From NCBI GenBank assembly GCA_023458875.1, contig JAEWXO010000051.1, positions 1-64,000 on the forward strand: 64,000 nt of DNA. The letters run 5' to 3'. The notes beneath the pieces were generated by a model. The model made no database searches. It was not told the origin of the DNA and was given only the letters and a program-made list of their open reading frames with translations. This document shows positions 46,436 to 55,501 of this stretch, piece after piece. Origin of the DNA: Bacillota bacterium. GTDB taxonomy: Bacteria; Bacillota; Clostridia; Oscillospirales; Ruminococcaceae. How positions within the stretch are numbered: the first letter of the stretch is position 1; every line of letters begins with the position of its first letter. A program made the translations under genes and the position numbers.

Positions 46436-48040
46436 ATGATGTTAGATAATACATACACGGAATTAATTGTTAAATTCAGCGGAGATATTATCGGGATTAT
46501 CAGCTCATTAGGGGGATTTACCGAAATTATCGAATGTAATTATGCTATAGTTACCATACCTATTAATCAGGTCAATAATCTTTATAATTATAAAGAAATT
46601 GAATATTTTGAGGCTTCAAAAAATGTTACACCAAACGGTACACTTCATAGTGAGATGGGTATTGCCGGAATTCTGCCGATAAAATCAATAGAAAGAAATT
46701 TAAACGGGAAAGGAGTTATTGTCGGAATAATTGATTCAGGAATAGATTATAATCATAATGATTTTATAAACAGCGACGGAACGAGCCGGATTATTTACTT
46801 ATGGGATCAGTCAATAGACGGGAATAATCCGCCGGGATTTATTTATGGTTCGGAATATACATCAAGTGATATAAATATGGCGATAAAAGAAAGTGATCCG
46901 TATTCTGTTGTACCAAGCCGGGATTTAATAGGTCATGGTACTGCGGTTACAGGAATAGCTGCCGGAAACAGCGGAATTGCCTCACAGTCTTTAATTATTT
47001 CAGTAAAGATCGGAAGTAATAATGCAGCAAAGACTACCGATATCCTCAGGGGAATAAAATATATTACAGATAAATCAATGGAACTTAATATGCCTGCTTC
47101 AATTAATATCAGCTATGGTATGAATGAGGGTTCTCATACGGGTAAGTCATTATTTGAACAGAGTATAAATTCAATGTGTAACAAATGGAAAATATCTATA
47201 TCTGTTGCAATGGGCAATGAAGGAAGTGCAGGTCATCATTTCAGTGCTATGATAAAAGCAAATCAGACAATTGAAGCTGATTTTGCATATCAGGCATTCA
47301 GTAAAAATTTATATATTGATATATGGAAAAGCTTTAACGATAATATTGAATTTGAACTTGTTACACCTAACAGGTTATCGTCAGGCACATTATACGCCAA
47401 GGACCAGATGAAGCTGATACGATTTGGCAGCATGTATATTATAATGAACTACAAACCTATTTCGCACTATAGCAGAAGGCAGGAAATTATCTTTACATTC
47501 AGCGATGAAATTGAAGGTTTTATCCCTGGAATATGGAAGCTTATTATAAAATGTACCTATGCCGTTGACCAGAAAATAAATATATGGCTGCCGACAGTTG
47601 CTGAAGTAGGCAGCAGTACGGCTTTTTTAAACTCTGATAACCTGCTTACACTTACATTGCCGGCAACTGTTGACAGAGTAATATCAGTAGGGGGATATAA
47701 CTCCGCAATCGGGAGTCTTGCATTTTTTTCAGGAATGGGGGATGAAAACATAGGCAAGCCTGACCTTGTGGCGCCGGCTGTCAATATATATTCATCAAAG
47801 GTAGGCGGAGATTATGATGCTTTTTCAGGTACGAGTATGGCGGCACCGTTTGTATGCGGTTCAGCTGCTCTTATGATGGAATGGGGAATTGTAAATGGTA
47901 ACATGCCGTTTCTTTATGGAGAGAGTCTTAAGGCCTATTTAATAAAAGGTGCAGACCGGAGTCAGAGAAGGGAATATCCTGACTTTGGCTGGGGATACGG
48001 GATTCTGGATCTTGAAAATACGTTTACATTGTTTGATTAA
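46436..48040 (+). CDS. Csp-like subtilisin-family germination protease 1
   Basis: A 534-residue S8 protease with an intact triad: Asp in VGIIDSGIDYNHNDF (about residue 98), His in LIGHGTAVTGIAAGN (about 165) and Ser in FSGTSMAAPFVCGSAALMME (about 465). A short propeptide region precedes it, and no signal peptide is visible, as in clostridial Csp proteins that stay in the spore coat/cortex. A long insert before the catalytic serine is typical of Csp. Likely role: cleaving pro-SleC during germination. It is divergent from sleC, with about 70 bp between the starts; an ATG at 46439 is an equally good start. Confidence 0.88.
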   Translation: MMLDNTYTELIVKFSGDIIGIISSLGGFTEIIECNYAIVTIPINQVNNLYNYKEIEYFEASKNVTPNGTLHSEMGIAGILPIKSIERNLNGKGVIVGIIDSGIDYNHNDFINSDGTSRIIYLWDQSIDGNNPPGFIYGSEYTSSDINMAIKESDPYSVVPSRDLIGHGTAVTGIAAGNSGIASQSLIISVKIGSNNAAKTTDILRGIKYITDKSMELNMPASINISYGMNEGSHTGKSLFEQSINSMCNKWKISISVAMGNEGSAGHHFSAMIKANQTIEADFAYQAFSKNLYIDIWKSFNDNIEFELVTPNRLSSGTLYAKDQMKLIRFGSMYIIMNYKPISHYSRRQEIIFTFSDEIEGFIPGIWKLIIKCTYAVDQKINIWLPTVAEVGSSTAFLNSDNLLTLTLPATVDRVISVGGYNSAIGSLAFFSGMGDENIGKPDLVAPAVNIYSSKVGGDYDAFSGTSMAAPFVCGSAALMMEWGIVNGNMPFLYGESLKAYLIKGADRSQRREYPDFGWGYGILDLENTFTLFD

Positions 48041-48064
48041 ATTTATAATTGGAGGAAGAATTTT

Positions 48065-49774
48065 ATGGATGGACCAACAGTTGATTTTTTTTATCGTGAT
48101 GATGTGTTTGATTTTATAGTCAGACATTCACAATACATTGAAAGCTTTGCTGACAATAAAGATGTTATTGTGGCAAAAACTTTATCGGGAAGATATGATA
48201 TCTGTTATACAGAGAATAAAAATATAGACGAAATAAAAAGCGTTCTGGGAACAGGTGCTATAAGCGCGGCATCGATACTTCTTGGAATAGGCAGTATTCT
48301 TCATCTGGAGTCTTCCGGAATTATTGCTGTTGAAAATCATCCATATATCGACTTGTTCGGGCAAGGTGTAATTATCGGATTTGTTGATACAGGAATCGAT
48401 TATACTCAGGATGTCTTCAAATATGAGGACGGATCAAGTAAAATTATATCCATCTTCGATCAATCACAAAAAAGTGAAAATCCAGTGGATGGATTCAGTG
48501 TCGGAACAGAATATACCAGAGAACAGATAAGCGCTGCATTGGCCTCTGATAACCCGTATGATATTGTTCCGCAAAGAGATACTTCAGGACACGGAACGTT
48601 TCTGGCTTCAGTTGCAGCCGGCAGAAGAATATCAGAGGATTTCAGCGGAGCTGCTCCGGATTGTGAAATAATTGCTGTCAAGCTGCGAGAGGCCAGACCG
48701 TTTTACCGTGAGCTGTATGCTATACCGGATAATATTGAGAATGTTTATGAATCAACTTCAGTTATGGTTGGTATCGATTATATTATTCAAAAAGCAAGGC
48801 AGCTTAGAAAACCGGTTGTTATCTGCCTTGGACTTGGCAGTAACTCAGGGTCACATGACGGGTTCAGTCTTTTTGAAGAATATTTAAGCGGAGTTTCTAA
48901 CATTCGGGGAGTATGTATTTGCAATTCATGCGGCAATGAATGCCAGGCCCGTCACCATATGGCAGGCAAGATTGAAGAGGGCACCAAGACAGCCAATATT
49001 GATATCAAAGTCGGAGAGGACGGAGGAAACATATATCTGACGATATGGAATTCTGCAAGTGATAAAATGTCGGTTTCATTGATTTCGCCTACAGGTGAAA
49101 CTGTAGGCCGTGTGCCTTCCCGTATTGGATTTGAGGTTTCGCATCAATTGGTGCTGGAACCGGCATTTGTGTCAGTTGAATACCATTATCCTGTAGAGGG
49201 AACCGGTGATCAGCTTACTCTGGTAAAAGTTATTAATGCTACTCCGGGAATATGGACTTTTACATTATACGGTGATCTGGTGTTAAACGGTACATTTAAC
49301 TGCTGGCTTCCTATTACCAGATTTGGCACTAAAAATATTGAGTTTCTTTCAGCAACACCATATGGTACAATAACGGTTCCCGGAACAATGCTCGGGGGAA
49401 TATGCTGCGGTGCATATGATCACTTAAACAGAAGCCTTTTTTTTGAGTCTTCCTGGGGTCCGACACGTTCTCTTGCAATGTCGCCTGACTTGGTTGCACC
49501 GGGCGTAAGAATAAGCGGCTATTATCCTACAGGCCCCGGAGCAATGAGCGGAACAAGTGTTGCCTCTGCTATAACGGCAGGTGCATGTGCACTTGTAATG
49601 GAGTGGGGAATTGTTCAGGGTAACGATCCATCGCTGAGTACATATCAGATCAGAGCATACCTGATAAGAGGGTGTACAAGAAAAGAAACAATTTCATATC
49701 CTAATACTCAATGGGGATATGGTGAGTTAAACCTTATGCAGACCTTTCTGCGTTTAAGAGAGACACTTTACTGA
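48065..49774 (+). CDS. Csp-like subtilisin-family germination protease 2
   Basis: A 569-residue S8 protease, paralogue of the previous gene. It keeps Asp (VDTGIDYTQDVF), His (DTSGHGTFLASVAAG) and Ser (GAMSGTSVASAITAGACALV). In Clostridioides difficile the CspC and CspA units lost catalytic residues and act as receptors, whereas C. perfringens Csp proteins keep all three; here the residues are present. It follows the first protease by 24 bp with a GGAGGAAG site, so they are co-transcribed. A strong terminator follows. It may be a second activating protease or a germinant-sensing partner. Confidence 0.86.
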   Translation: MDGPTVDFFYRDDVFDFIVRHSQYIESFADNKDVIVAKTLSGRYDICYTENKNIDEIKSVLGTGAISAASILLGIGSILHLESSGIIAVENHPYIDLFGQGVIIGFVDTGIDYTQDVFKYEDGSSKIISIFDQSQKSENPVDGFSVGTEYTREQISAALASDNPYDIVPQRDTSGHGTFLASVAAGRRISEDFSGAAPDCEIIAVKLREARPFYRELYAIPDNIENVYESTSVMVGIDYIIQKARQLRKPVVICLGLGSNSGSHDGFSLFEEYLSGVSNIRGVCICNSCGNECQARHHMAGKIEEGTKTANIDIKVGEDGGNIYLTIWNSASDKMSVSLISPTGETVGRVPSRIGFEVSHQLVLEPAFVSVEYHYPVEGTGDQLTLVKVINATPGIWTFTLYGDLVLNGTFNCWLPITRFGTKNIEFLSATPYGTITVPGTMLGGICCGAYDHLNRSLFFESSWGPTRSLAMSPDLVAPGVRISGYYPTGPGAMSGTSVASAITAGACALVMEWGIVQGNDPSLSTYQIRAYLIRGCTRKETISYPNTQWGYGELNLMQTFLRLRETLY

Positions 49775-49795
49775 AACGGTTTTGTAATATACCAG

Positions 49796-49843
49796 AATAA
49801 ATCACAAACCCCGGAGAAAATTCTCCGGGGTTTGTGATTTATT
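49796..49843. terminator. Bidirectional terminator between Csp and hcp genes
   Basis: A perfect hairpin with 23-bp arms and a 2-nt loop. Its GC core is CCCCGGAGAA (49809-49818) and TTCTCCGGGG (49821-49830), extended by AAATCACAAA and TTTGTGATTT. It overlaps the hcp stop codon and serves both convergent transcripts. Confidence 0.92.
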
Positions 49844-51407
49844 AGCTTTTTAGAATCTTTTGCAGGTCATGCTCGGGTGTGTCAATCGGTGTGATTTGAT
49901 ATGTGTCGACCAGTGTTTGCAACACACCAGGGGATACAAAGGCGGGGATGGTCGGGCCAAGGTAGATATGCTTAAGCCCGAGGTGCAAAAGCGAAAGGAG
50001 AATGCAGACCGCCTTTTGTTCATACCACGAAAGCACCAGTGTAAGCGGCAGATCATTAACATCACAGTCAAATGCATTGGAGAGGGCTATCGCAATCTGG
50101 ATGGCGCTGTAAGCGTCATTGCATTGTCCGCAGTCGAGAATTCTCGGAATCCCCTCAATTTCACCCGAATCCAGGTCGTTGATGCGGTATTTTCCGCAGG
50201 CGAGTGTCAGAATAATTGTATCGGGCGGTGTAAGCTTTGCAAAATCCGTGTAGTAGCTTCGGCTGGATGAAGCACCGTCGCAACCACCGATCAGGAAAAA
50301 GTGGCGGATCTTGCCCTCCTTAACAAGCCTTACGATCTTGTCAGCGTTTGAAAGAACCGCGTTACGGGCAAATCCGGTCACCACCGTATCACCGCCGTTC
50401 ATACCCGTCATATGCCGGTCTTCATCGTATCCGCCGAACTCGATTGCTTTATTAATGACTGGCGTAAAGTCCTTGTCTTCCCCGATGTGTACAAGCTCCG
50501 GGTAGGACACAATGGATGTCGTAAATACACGGTCACAGTAGCTCTGACGTACCGGCATAATGCAGTTTGTCGTAAACAGAATTGGTGCAGGAATATTATG
50601 AAACTCTGACTGCTGGTTTTGCCAGCCTGTACCAAAGTTTCCCTTTAGGTGCGGATATTTTTTGAGCTCCGGGTAGCCGTGTGCGGGCAGCATTTCACTG
50701 TGTGTATAAATGTTGATGCCCTTGCCTTGTGTCTGCTCGAGCAGTAGCTTTAAATCATGAAGATCATGACCGCTGACAACGATAAACGGCCCCTTTTCAA
50801 TTGTCAGCGGAACCTCAGTGGGTACAGGGTTTCCGTACGCTTCTGTGTTTGCAGCGTCCAGCATCGCCATACACTTTAGGTTGACTTCACCGGTTTTCAG
50901 AACAAGAGCTAAGAGCTTATCCGGATTCTTCTCTCCGGCAATGCTGCGCAGCGCCTCATAGAAAAAGCTGTTGACCTCAGCATCCGTCTTGCCGAGTACC
51001 ATGGCGTGATACGCATATGCCGCCATGCCCTTGACGCCGAACAGCGTCAGAGATTTGAGCGACCGGATATCCTCGTGCTCATCCCATAGCTCTGCCATAT
51101 TATAATCCTCAGCACGCTCTGCGTTTATTCGGCCCTTTGCCTTTTCAATTTCGGTTTTCAGCTTCTTGATCGTTTCGTTATTGAAATTCACATTAGTGAC
51201 AGTGGTAAAAAGCCCCTTGAGCATCAGCTCATCCGTTTGCTGCGTGGGTCTGCCCGATTCTGCTGATTTTGCAAGCCCGATTAAAGCACCGACAAGCTCA
51301 TCCTGATAATTGGCTGTATCTGCTTTTTTACCGCAGACACCGACCTTGCCCTCACAGCCTGTATTGTGTGCTGTTTGCTGGCATTGAAAACAAAACATTT
51401 CGTTCAT
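49842..51407 (-). CDS. hcp: Hydroxylamine reductase / hybrid cluster protein
   Basis: A 521-residue hybrid-cluster protein. The N-terminal FCFQCQQTAHNTGCEGKVGVC provides the first iron-sulfur cluster (two CxxC-type pairs). Later cysteines of the hybrid cluster are in IFTTNCIMPVRQSYC-like, LACGKYRINDLD and LDCGQCNDAYSA segments. It reduces hydroxylamine or, more likely in vivo, nitric oxide under anaerobic nitrosative stress. GGAGGG precedes the ATG. Base composition is clearly more GC-rich (for example CTGCTCGAGCAG, CCGGGGCGG-like runs) than the neighbours, which suggests recent acquisition from a higher-GC relative. Confidence 0.93.
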   Translation of the reverse strand: MNEMFCFQCQQTAHNTGCEGKVGVCGKKADTANYQDELVGALIGLAKSAESGRPTQQTDELMLKGLFTTVTNVNFNNETIKKLKTEIEKAKGRINAERAEDYNMAELWDEHEDIRSLKSLTLFGVKGMAAYAYHAMVLGKTDAEVNSFFYEALRSIAGEKNPDKLLALVLKTGEVNLKCMAMLDAANTEAYGNPVPTEVPLTIEKGPFIVVSGHDLHDLKLLLEQTQGKGINIYTHSEMLPAHGYPELKKYPHLKGNFGTGWQNQQSEFHNIPAPILFTTNCIMPVRQSYCDRVFTTSIVSYPELVHIGEDKDFTPVINKAIEFGGYDEDRHMTGMNGGDTVVTGFARNAVLSNADKIVRLVKEGKIRHFFLIGGCDGASSSRSYYTDFAKLTPPDTIILTLACGKYRINDLDSGEIEGIPRILDCGQCNDAYSAIQIAIALSNAFDCDVNDLPLTLVLSWYEQKAVCILLSLLHLGLKHIYLGPTIPAFVSPGVLQTLVDTYQITPIDTPEHDLQKILKS

Positions 51408-51500
51408 GGTATCCCTCCAAAATGATTAAGATATACCCTTATTATGTGACGCACCGGTGGGTTTATTCAGAAAGTAAAAAAGAGGGGAATTCCTGAACGG

Positions 51501-51521
51501 AGGCAATCCTGCGGATTGCCT
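51501..51521 (-). terminator. Hairpin between proS and hcp
   Basis: AGGCAATCC (51501-51509) and GGATTGCCT (51513-51521) form a 9-bp stem with a 3-nt loop downstream of proS. No T-run follows directly, so it may be a weak terminator or part of the hcp promoter region. Confidence 0.5.
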
Positions 51522-51559
51522 ATGCTTGTCAAAAACAGAACTTTGAATTTTTTTATAAA

Positions 51560-53011
51560 TTAGTATGCTTTACCCCAGTATACCATAGTAGATGCCGGTT
51601 TTCCGCAGCATACACATGTATCGGAGATATGCTCCTGAGTTTCAGGAATACAGCGTGAGCCCACGCCTGTTTTTTCTTTTACCATGTCTTCACATGCTTC
51701 ATCTCCGCACCACATAGCCTTGACAAATCCGTCACCTTTTTCGGCAAGTGTTGAGATGATTTCATCCATGGTTGTGCATGAATATGTTCTGTTTTCTCTG
51801 TTTTCAAGTGCCTTTTTATAGAGACCGTCATGAACCTCCTGAAGCTTAGCATTTACTGCTTCTGCGAGTGAGTCAAGACTTACAGTTGTCTTTTCACCGT
51901 TATGACGTGTAGCGAGTACGCATTGATTATTTTCAATATCCTTAGGACCTATTTCGAGTCTTACAGGGATACCCTTCATTTCATATTCTGCAAATTTCCA
52001 TCCTGCAGAGTTATCTGTATCATCAAGCTTTACGCGGATATTCTGAGCCTTTAACATAGCTGCGATCTCTGACGCTTTTTCAAGAACGCCTTCTTTATGC
52101 ATTGCAACAGGAATAATTACAAGCTGTACAGGAGCAACAGCAGGCGGAAGAACAAGACCGTTATTGTCACCGTGAGTCATGATTATGGCACCGATAAGAC
52201 GTGTTGTAACGCCCCATGATGTCTGATGAGGGTTTACCTTTTTATTTTCTCTGTCTGTATATTCGATTTCAAATGCCTTTGCAAATCCGTCACCGAAATA
52301 ATGTGATGTTCCTGCCTGCAGTGCTTTTCCGTCATGCATAAGAGCTTCAATAGCATAAGTTGAAACAGCACCGGCAAATTTGTCACTTTCTGTTTTTTTG
52401 CCCTTGATAACAGGCATTGCAAGAGAGTTCTCACAGAAATCAGCGTAAACATTGAGCATTTTTTCTGTTTCAACAATTGCCTCTTCAGCTGTAGCGTGAA
52501 TCGTGTGGCCTTCCTGCCATAAAAATTCTCTTGAACGGAGGAAAGGACGTGTTGTTTTTTCCCATCTTACAACACTTACCCACTGGTTGTAGAGCTTAGG
52601 AAGATCTCTGTATGAATGAATAATATTTGAATAATGCTCACAGAAAAGTGTTTCGGATGTAGGACGCACGCATAGTCTGTCTTCGAGCTTTTCGCTTCCT
52701 CCATGAGTTACCCATGCAACTTCAGGTGCAAAGCCTTCAACGTGGTCTTTTTCTTTCTGTAAAAGACTTTCAGGTATAAACATAGGCATGCATACATTTT
52801 CATGGCCTGTTTCCTTGAATTTAGTATCCAGAATATGCTGGATATTTTCCCATATTGCATATCCGTAAGGACGGATTACCATACATCCCTTAACGCTTGT
52901 ATATTCGATAAGTTCTGCTTTTTTAACGATATCGGTGTACCATTTTGCAAAATCCTCATCCATAGAAGTAATGGCTTCAACCATTTTTTTATTGTTATTA
53001 TTTTTGCCCAT
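51560..53011 (-). CDS. proS: Prolyl-tRNA synthetase, archaeal/eukaryotic-like type
   Basis: A 483-residue class II synthetase of the shorter ProRS type without the bacterial editing insertion. It shows [19 protein letters not shown], the motif 2 stretch [20 protein letters not shown], the motif 3-like [19 protein letters not shown], an anticodon-binding domain, and the C-terminal zinc-type domain with CCGKPAS ending in YWGKAY. It charges tRNA-Pro. The ATG directly abuts the stop of the upstream small gene, implying translational coupling. Confidence 0.94.
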   Translation of the reverse strand: MGKNNNNKKMVEAITSMDEDFAKWYTDIVKKAELIEYTSVKGCMVIRPYGYAIWENIQHILDTKFKETGHENVCMPMFIPESLLQKEKDHVEGFAPEVAWVTHGGSEKLEDRLCVRPTSETLFCEHYSNIIHSYRDLPKLYNQWVSVVRWEKTTRPFLRSREFLWQEGHTIHATAEEAIVETEKMLNVYADFCENSLAMPVIKGKKTESDKFAGAVSTYAIEALMHDGKALQAGTSHYFGDGFAKAFEIEYTDRENKKVNPHQTSWGVTTRLIGAIIMTHGDNNGLVLPPAVAPVQLVIIPVAMHKEGVLEKASEIAAMLKAQNIRVKLDDTDNSAGWKFAEYEMKGIPVRLEIGPKDIENNQCVLATRHNGEKTTVSLDSLAEAVNAKLQEVHDGLYKKALENRENRTYSCTTMDEIISTLAEKGDGFVKAMWCGDEACEDMVKEKTGVGSRCIPETQEHISDTCVCCGKPASTMVYWGKAY

Positions 53012-53278
53012 TTACAAGTCCTCATTTCCATTATTTTTATTGTCATTTTCCTGATTATTCTTATCGTCATCGGGTCGCGGTTCAAATGCACTTCGGACTG
53101 AGTAAAGGCGTTGATCCTCTTCCTGTCGTTTTTTTCTGCTGTTTTGTGATAATGCGTCTATTTTTTTAGCAAGCTTTGGAGTAAGCAAGGTTACTACATA
53201 TAAAAGCACAAATATCAGGAGCATTTTGCCCATAAACCAAAATGAAATAGTTATGTCACAGTAATATATAATTAACAC
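53012..53278 (-). CDS. Small single-pass membrane protein
   Basis: Up to 88 residues from GTG 53278; GAGAGG lies close upstream, but the exact start is uncertain. One membrane segment (MLLIFVLLYVVTLLTP) is followed by a basic region (KKRQEEDQR) and a low-complexity Asp/Asn tail. I recognise no family. Its stop touches the proS start codon, so it shares that mRNA. It may be a conserved clostridial small protein or a leader of no defined function. Confidence 0.5.
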   Translation of the reverse strand: MLIIYYCDITISFWFMGKMLLIFVLLYVVTLLTPKLAKKIDALSQNSRKKRQEEDQRLYSVRSAFEPRPDDDKNNQENDNKNNGNEDL

Positions 53279-53361
53279 CTCTCAATCCCATACAAAATAC
53301 ATACATAATATAATTATATCATATTACGTCTGAAAATCAAGAATTTTTCAGAGAATAAAAA

Positions 53362-53400
53362 AGTAAGCAGACAGATTCTCTGAATATCTGTCTGCTTACT
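53362..53400 (-). terminator. Terminator of the four-pass membrane-protein gene
   Basis: AGTAAGCAGACAGAT (53362-53376) and ATCTGTCTGCTTACT (53386-53400) form a perfect 15-bp stem. On the minus strand it is followed by TTTTTTATT. Confidence 0.92.
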
Positions 53401-53446
53401 GAATAAACTGCTTTGAATCAACTAAAAAATACTGTGTCTGTCGTGA

Positions 53447-53890
53447 CTAGCTAAGATATTTTTTAAATATTGTAACTGCACCGGCAGCTGTAGCAACATA
53501 TCCCATTATGAGGTTAATCATAAACTCTACTCTGACACCAGAAATTTTGAGAAAATCTGAAAAGCTGGAATAGCATTCTTTGAATGTATAATATTCTTTA
53601 AGTCCGTCATGGATTGCAATGCAATATGAAAGCTTTGTTGCGAAATACACTAAAAAAATTACAAGTATAAAGCAGAATACATATCCAAAAATATTTATTT
53701 CTTTTGCAAAGAATTTGTATCCGAATAATATGCCTGCTATAAGAATAAATCCGGAAATAACTGCAATGTAACCGAGCTTACCTATAAGGAGCCAGATTAA
53801 AAAACCAGGTATGGCACCGAGAATTGCACCGATAACGCCTAATAGAATATTTTCATTTTCTGATGAACGGTATTGATCTAAAAAACTCAT
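53447..53890 (-). CDS. Four-pass hypothetical membrane protein
   Basis: A 147-residue protein with four hydrophobic segments: about residues 15-37 (ILLGVIGAILGAIPGFLIWL), 41-60, 68-90 and 122-143. The first two resemble small Gly-rich membrane proteins, and the loop before the last is Tyr/Phe-rich. No family is recognised. It is transcribed alone and ends in a strong terminator. AAGGAGAG precedes the ATG. Confidence 0.65.
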   Translation of the reverse strand: MSFLDQYRSSENENILLGVIGAILGAIPGFLIWLLIGKLGYIAVISGFILIAGILFGYKFFAKEINIFGYVFCFILVIFLVYFATKLSYCIAIHDGLKEYYTFKECYSSFSDFLKISGVRVEFMINLIMGYVATAAGAVTIFKKYLS

Positions 53891-53966
53891 GGTAACTCTC
53901 CTTATGTATTATAATTTCCCAGAAATGTAGTAAAAAAATATGTCATATGACATTTTTGAAATAAAA

Positions 53967-54016
53967 ATCCCCCTGCTGAAATAATCCGTATTAATGAATG
54001 AATTCAGCGGGGGGAT
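53967..54016 (-). terminator. Terminator of the cold-shock gene
   Basis: ATCCCCCTGCTGAA (53967-53980) and TTCAGCGGGGGGAT (54003-54016) form a GC-rich stem. On the minus strand it is followed by TTTTTATTTC. Confidence 0.88.
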
Positions 54017-54039
54017 AATAATCAGCTTAGTTTAAAAAA

Positions 54040-54252
54040 TTAAGCCAGGCAAACGTTAACTGCTCTCTGTTTGCTGCTGTTCTTAGGATCAGGCTCTACG
54101 TCAAAAGTAACCTTCTGACCTTCACCTAATGTCTTGAAACCATCAGAAATTATAGCTGAGAAATGTACAAATACATCGTCTCCACCGTTGTCGTTTGAAA
54201 TAAATCCGAATCCCTTGTCTGCGTTAAACCACTTTACTGTACCTTTGTTCAT
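54040..54252 (-). CDS. Cold-shock protein, CspA family
   Basis: A 70-residue single cold-shock domain. The start is ATG 54252 (MNKGTVKWF) behind GGAGG; a longer reading from 54267 would include that site. The two RNA-binding motifs GFGFI and DVFVHFSAI are intact. It acts as an RNA chaperone. The upstream 5' region is long and structured, as is usual for temperature-regulated csp genes. Confidence 0.94.
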   Translation of the reverse strand: MNKGTVKWFNADKGFGFISNDNGGDDVFVHFSAIISDGFKTLGEGQKVTFDVEPDPKNSSKQRAVNVCLA

Positions 54253-54296
54253 TGTTGTTTCCTCCAAAAAAAATATTTCATATTCATAAATAAAAA

Positions 54297-54350
54297 CTCA
54301 CATACTTTTGCAAATCATTTAACGGACAATGACTTACAAAAATATGTGAG
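54297..54350 (-). promoter_or_regulatory. Structured leader of the cold-shock gene
   Basis: CTCACATACTTTTG (54297-54310) pairs with CAAAAATATGTGAG (54337-54350), with one mismatch and a 26-nt loop, inside the region expected to be the csp 5' untranslated leader. A thermosensitive fold is the likely reading. The rest of 54351-54470 shows no other signal. Confidence 0.5.
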
Positions 54351-54477
54351 ATCAAAGCATCATGAATACAATTAGAAGTATACCACAGATTCATGATATT
54401 GTCAATAGTTTTTTAAAATATTTTTTTGAAATATTCTGCGAGGTTATTCTTACCCTTATGGGCTGATAGTAACTTCG

Positions 54478-54506
54478 TTGACATGTATTTTCAACTATGA
54501 TATACT
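54478..54506 (+). promoter_or_regulatory. Promoter of the MoxR operon
   Basis: TTGACA (54478-54483) and TATACT (54501-54506) are 17 bp apart, about 54 bp before the MoxR start. Confidence 0.75.
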
Positions 54507-54559
54507 TTGTTTAGGAAAATATAGAATTGACATAAATTCTGATGCATGGGGAGGGTATT

Positions 54560-55489
54560 ATGAAAAATAATGCGGATGCAATTATCAGTAATATAAATAA
54601 GGTTCTGGTGGGAAAATCCGAAACAGTAAACTTTGCAGTAATGACATTTCTTGCGGGAGGACATTTATTGCTTGAAGACGTTCCGGGTGTGGGAAAAACA
54701 ACGCTTGCCAATGCGCTTGCGGTATCTTCAGGGTGTGATTTTTCACGTATTCAGTTTACGCCTGATACTTTGCCGGGTGATGTTACAGGAACATCTGTTT
54801 ATGATATGAAAAGCGGGGAATTCCGGTTTATAAAAGGCTCGGTTATGAGCAATATAGTTCTTGCAGATGAAATTAACCGGACCTCACCTAAAACACAGGC
54901 AAGCCTTCTGGAAGCCATGGAGGAAAAGCAGGTAACTGCAGACGGAAAAACATACAGACTTGAGGAACCGTTTATGGTTATTGCAACGCAGAATCCGTCT
55001 GATTTTCTGGGTACATATAATCTTCCGGAGGCACAGCTTGACCGGTTTATGATGCGTGTTTCAATTGGTTATCCGGAGTTTGATGACGAAAAAAATATGG
55101 CTGAAAATTTTCTGAAAGGAATTACACGCGATATACTTGAGCCTGTTGCCTCAAAGGAGGATATTCTTCGTATGCAGGAGGAAACAGCAGCAGTAAAAAT
55201 TGTTCCTGATGTTTCTTCATATATTGTAAGTATTGTAGCTTCAACACGACAAAATGAAAAGCTTCGTCTTGGTGCTAGTCCGCGTGCAACGCTTGCAATG
55301 ATACGTGCTTCCCAGGCATCTGCATATATTTCGGGTAGAGATTATGTCACCCCTGATGATGTTCAACGTGTGGTATACAGTGTTCTTTGCCATAGAGTCG
55401 CTCTTTCGTCTGAAGCAAAAATGGAAAAAGCCGATGTGCATTCAGTTATAGAACGCATTGTACACAAAATCGGTGTTCCTGTGCTGTAG
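54560..55489 (+). CDS. MoxR-family AAA+ ATPase
   Basis: The start is ATG 54560 with GGGAGGG just upstream. The 309-residue protein has Walker A VPGVGKTTLAN (about residues 39-49), Walker B VLADEINR (about 104-111), sensor 1 VIATQNPS and a C-terminal lid with SPRATLAMIRASQASA. MoxR ATPases act as chaperones with VWA or DUF58 partners; here the DUF58 and transglutaminase genes follow. It is cytoplasmic and probably assembles or activates the membrane partners. Confidence 0.93.
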   Translation: MKNNADAIISNINKVLVGKSETVNFAVMTFLAGGHLLLEDVPGVGKTTLANALAVSSGCDFSRIQFTPDTLPGDVTGTSVYDMKSGEFRFIKGSVMSNIVLADEINRTSPKTQASLLEAMEEKQVTADGKTYRLEEPFMVIATQNPSDFLGTYNLPEAQLDRFMMRVSIGYPEFDDEKNMAENFLKGITRDILEPVASKEDILRMQEETAAVKIVPDVSSYIVSIVASTRQNEKLRLGASPRATLAMIRASQASAYISGRDYVTPDDVQRVVYSVLCHRVALSSEAKMEKADVHSVIERIVHKIGVPVL

Positions 55490-55501
55490 GGAGTAAAAAA
55501 T

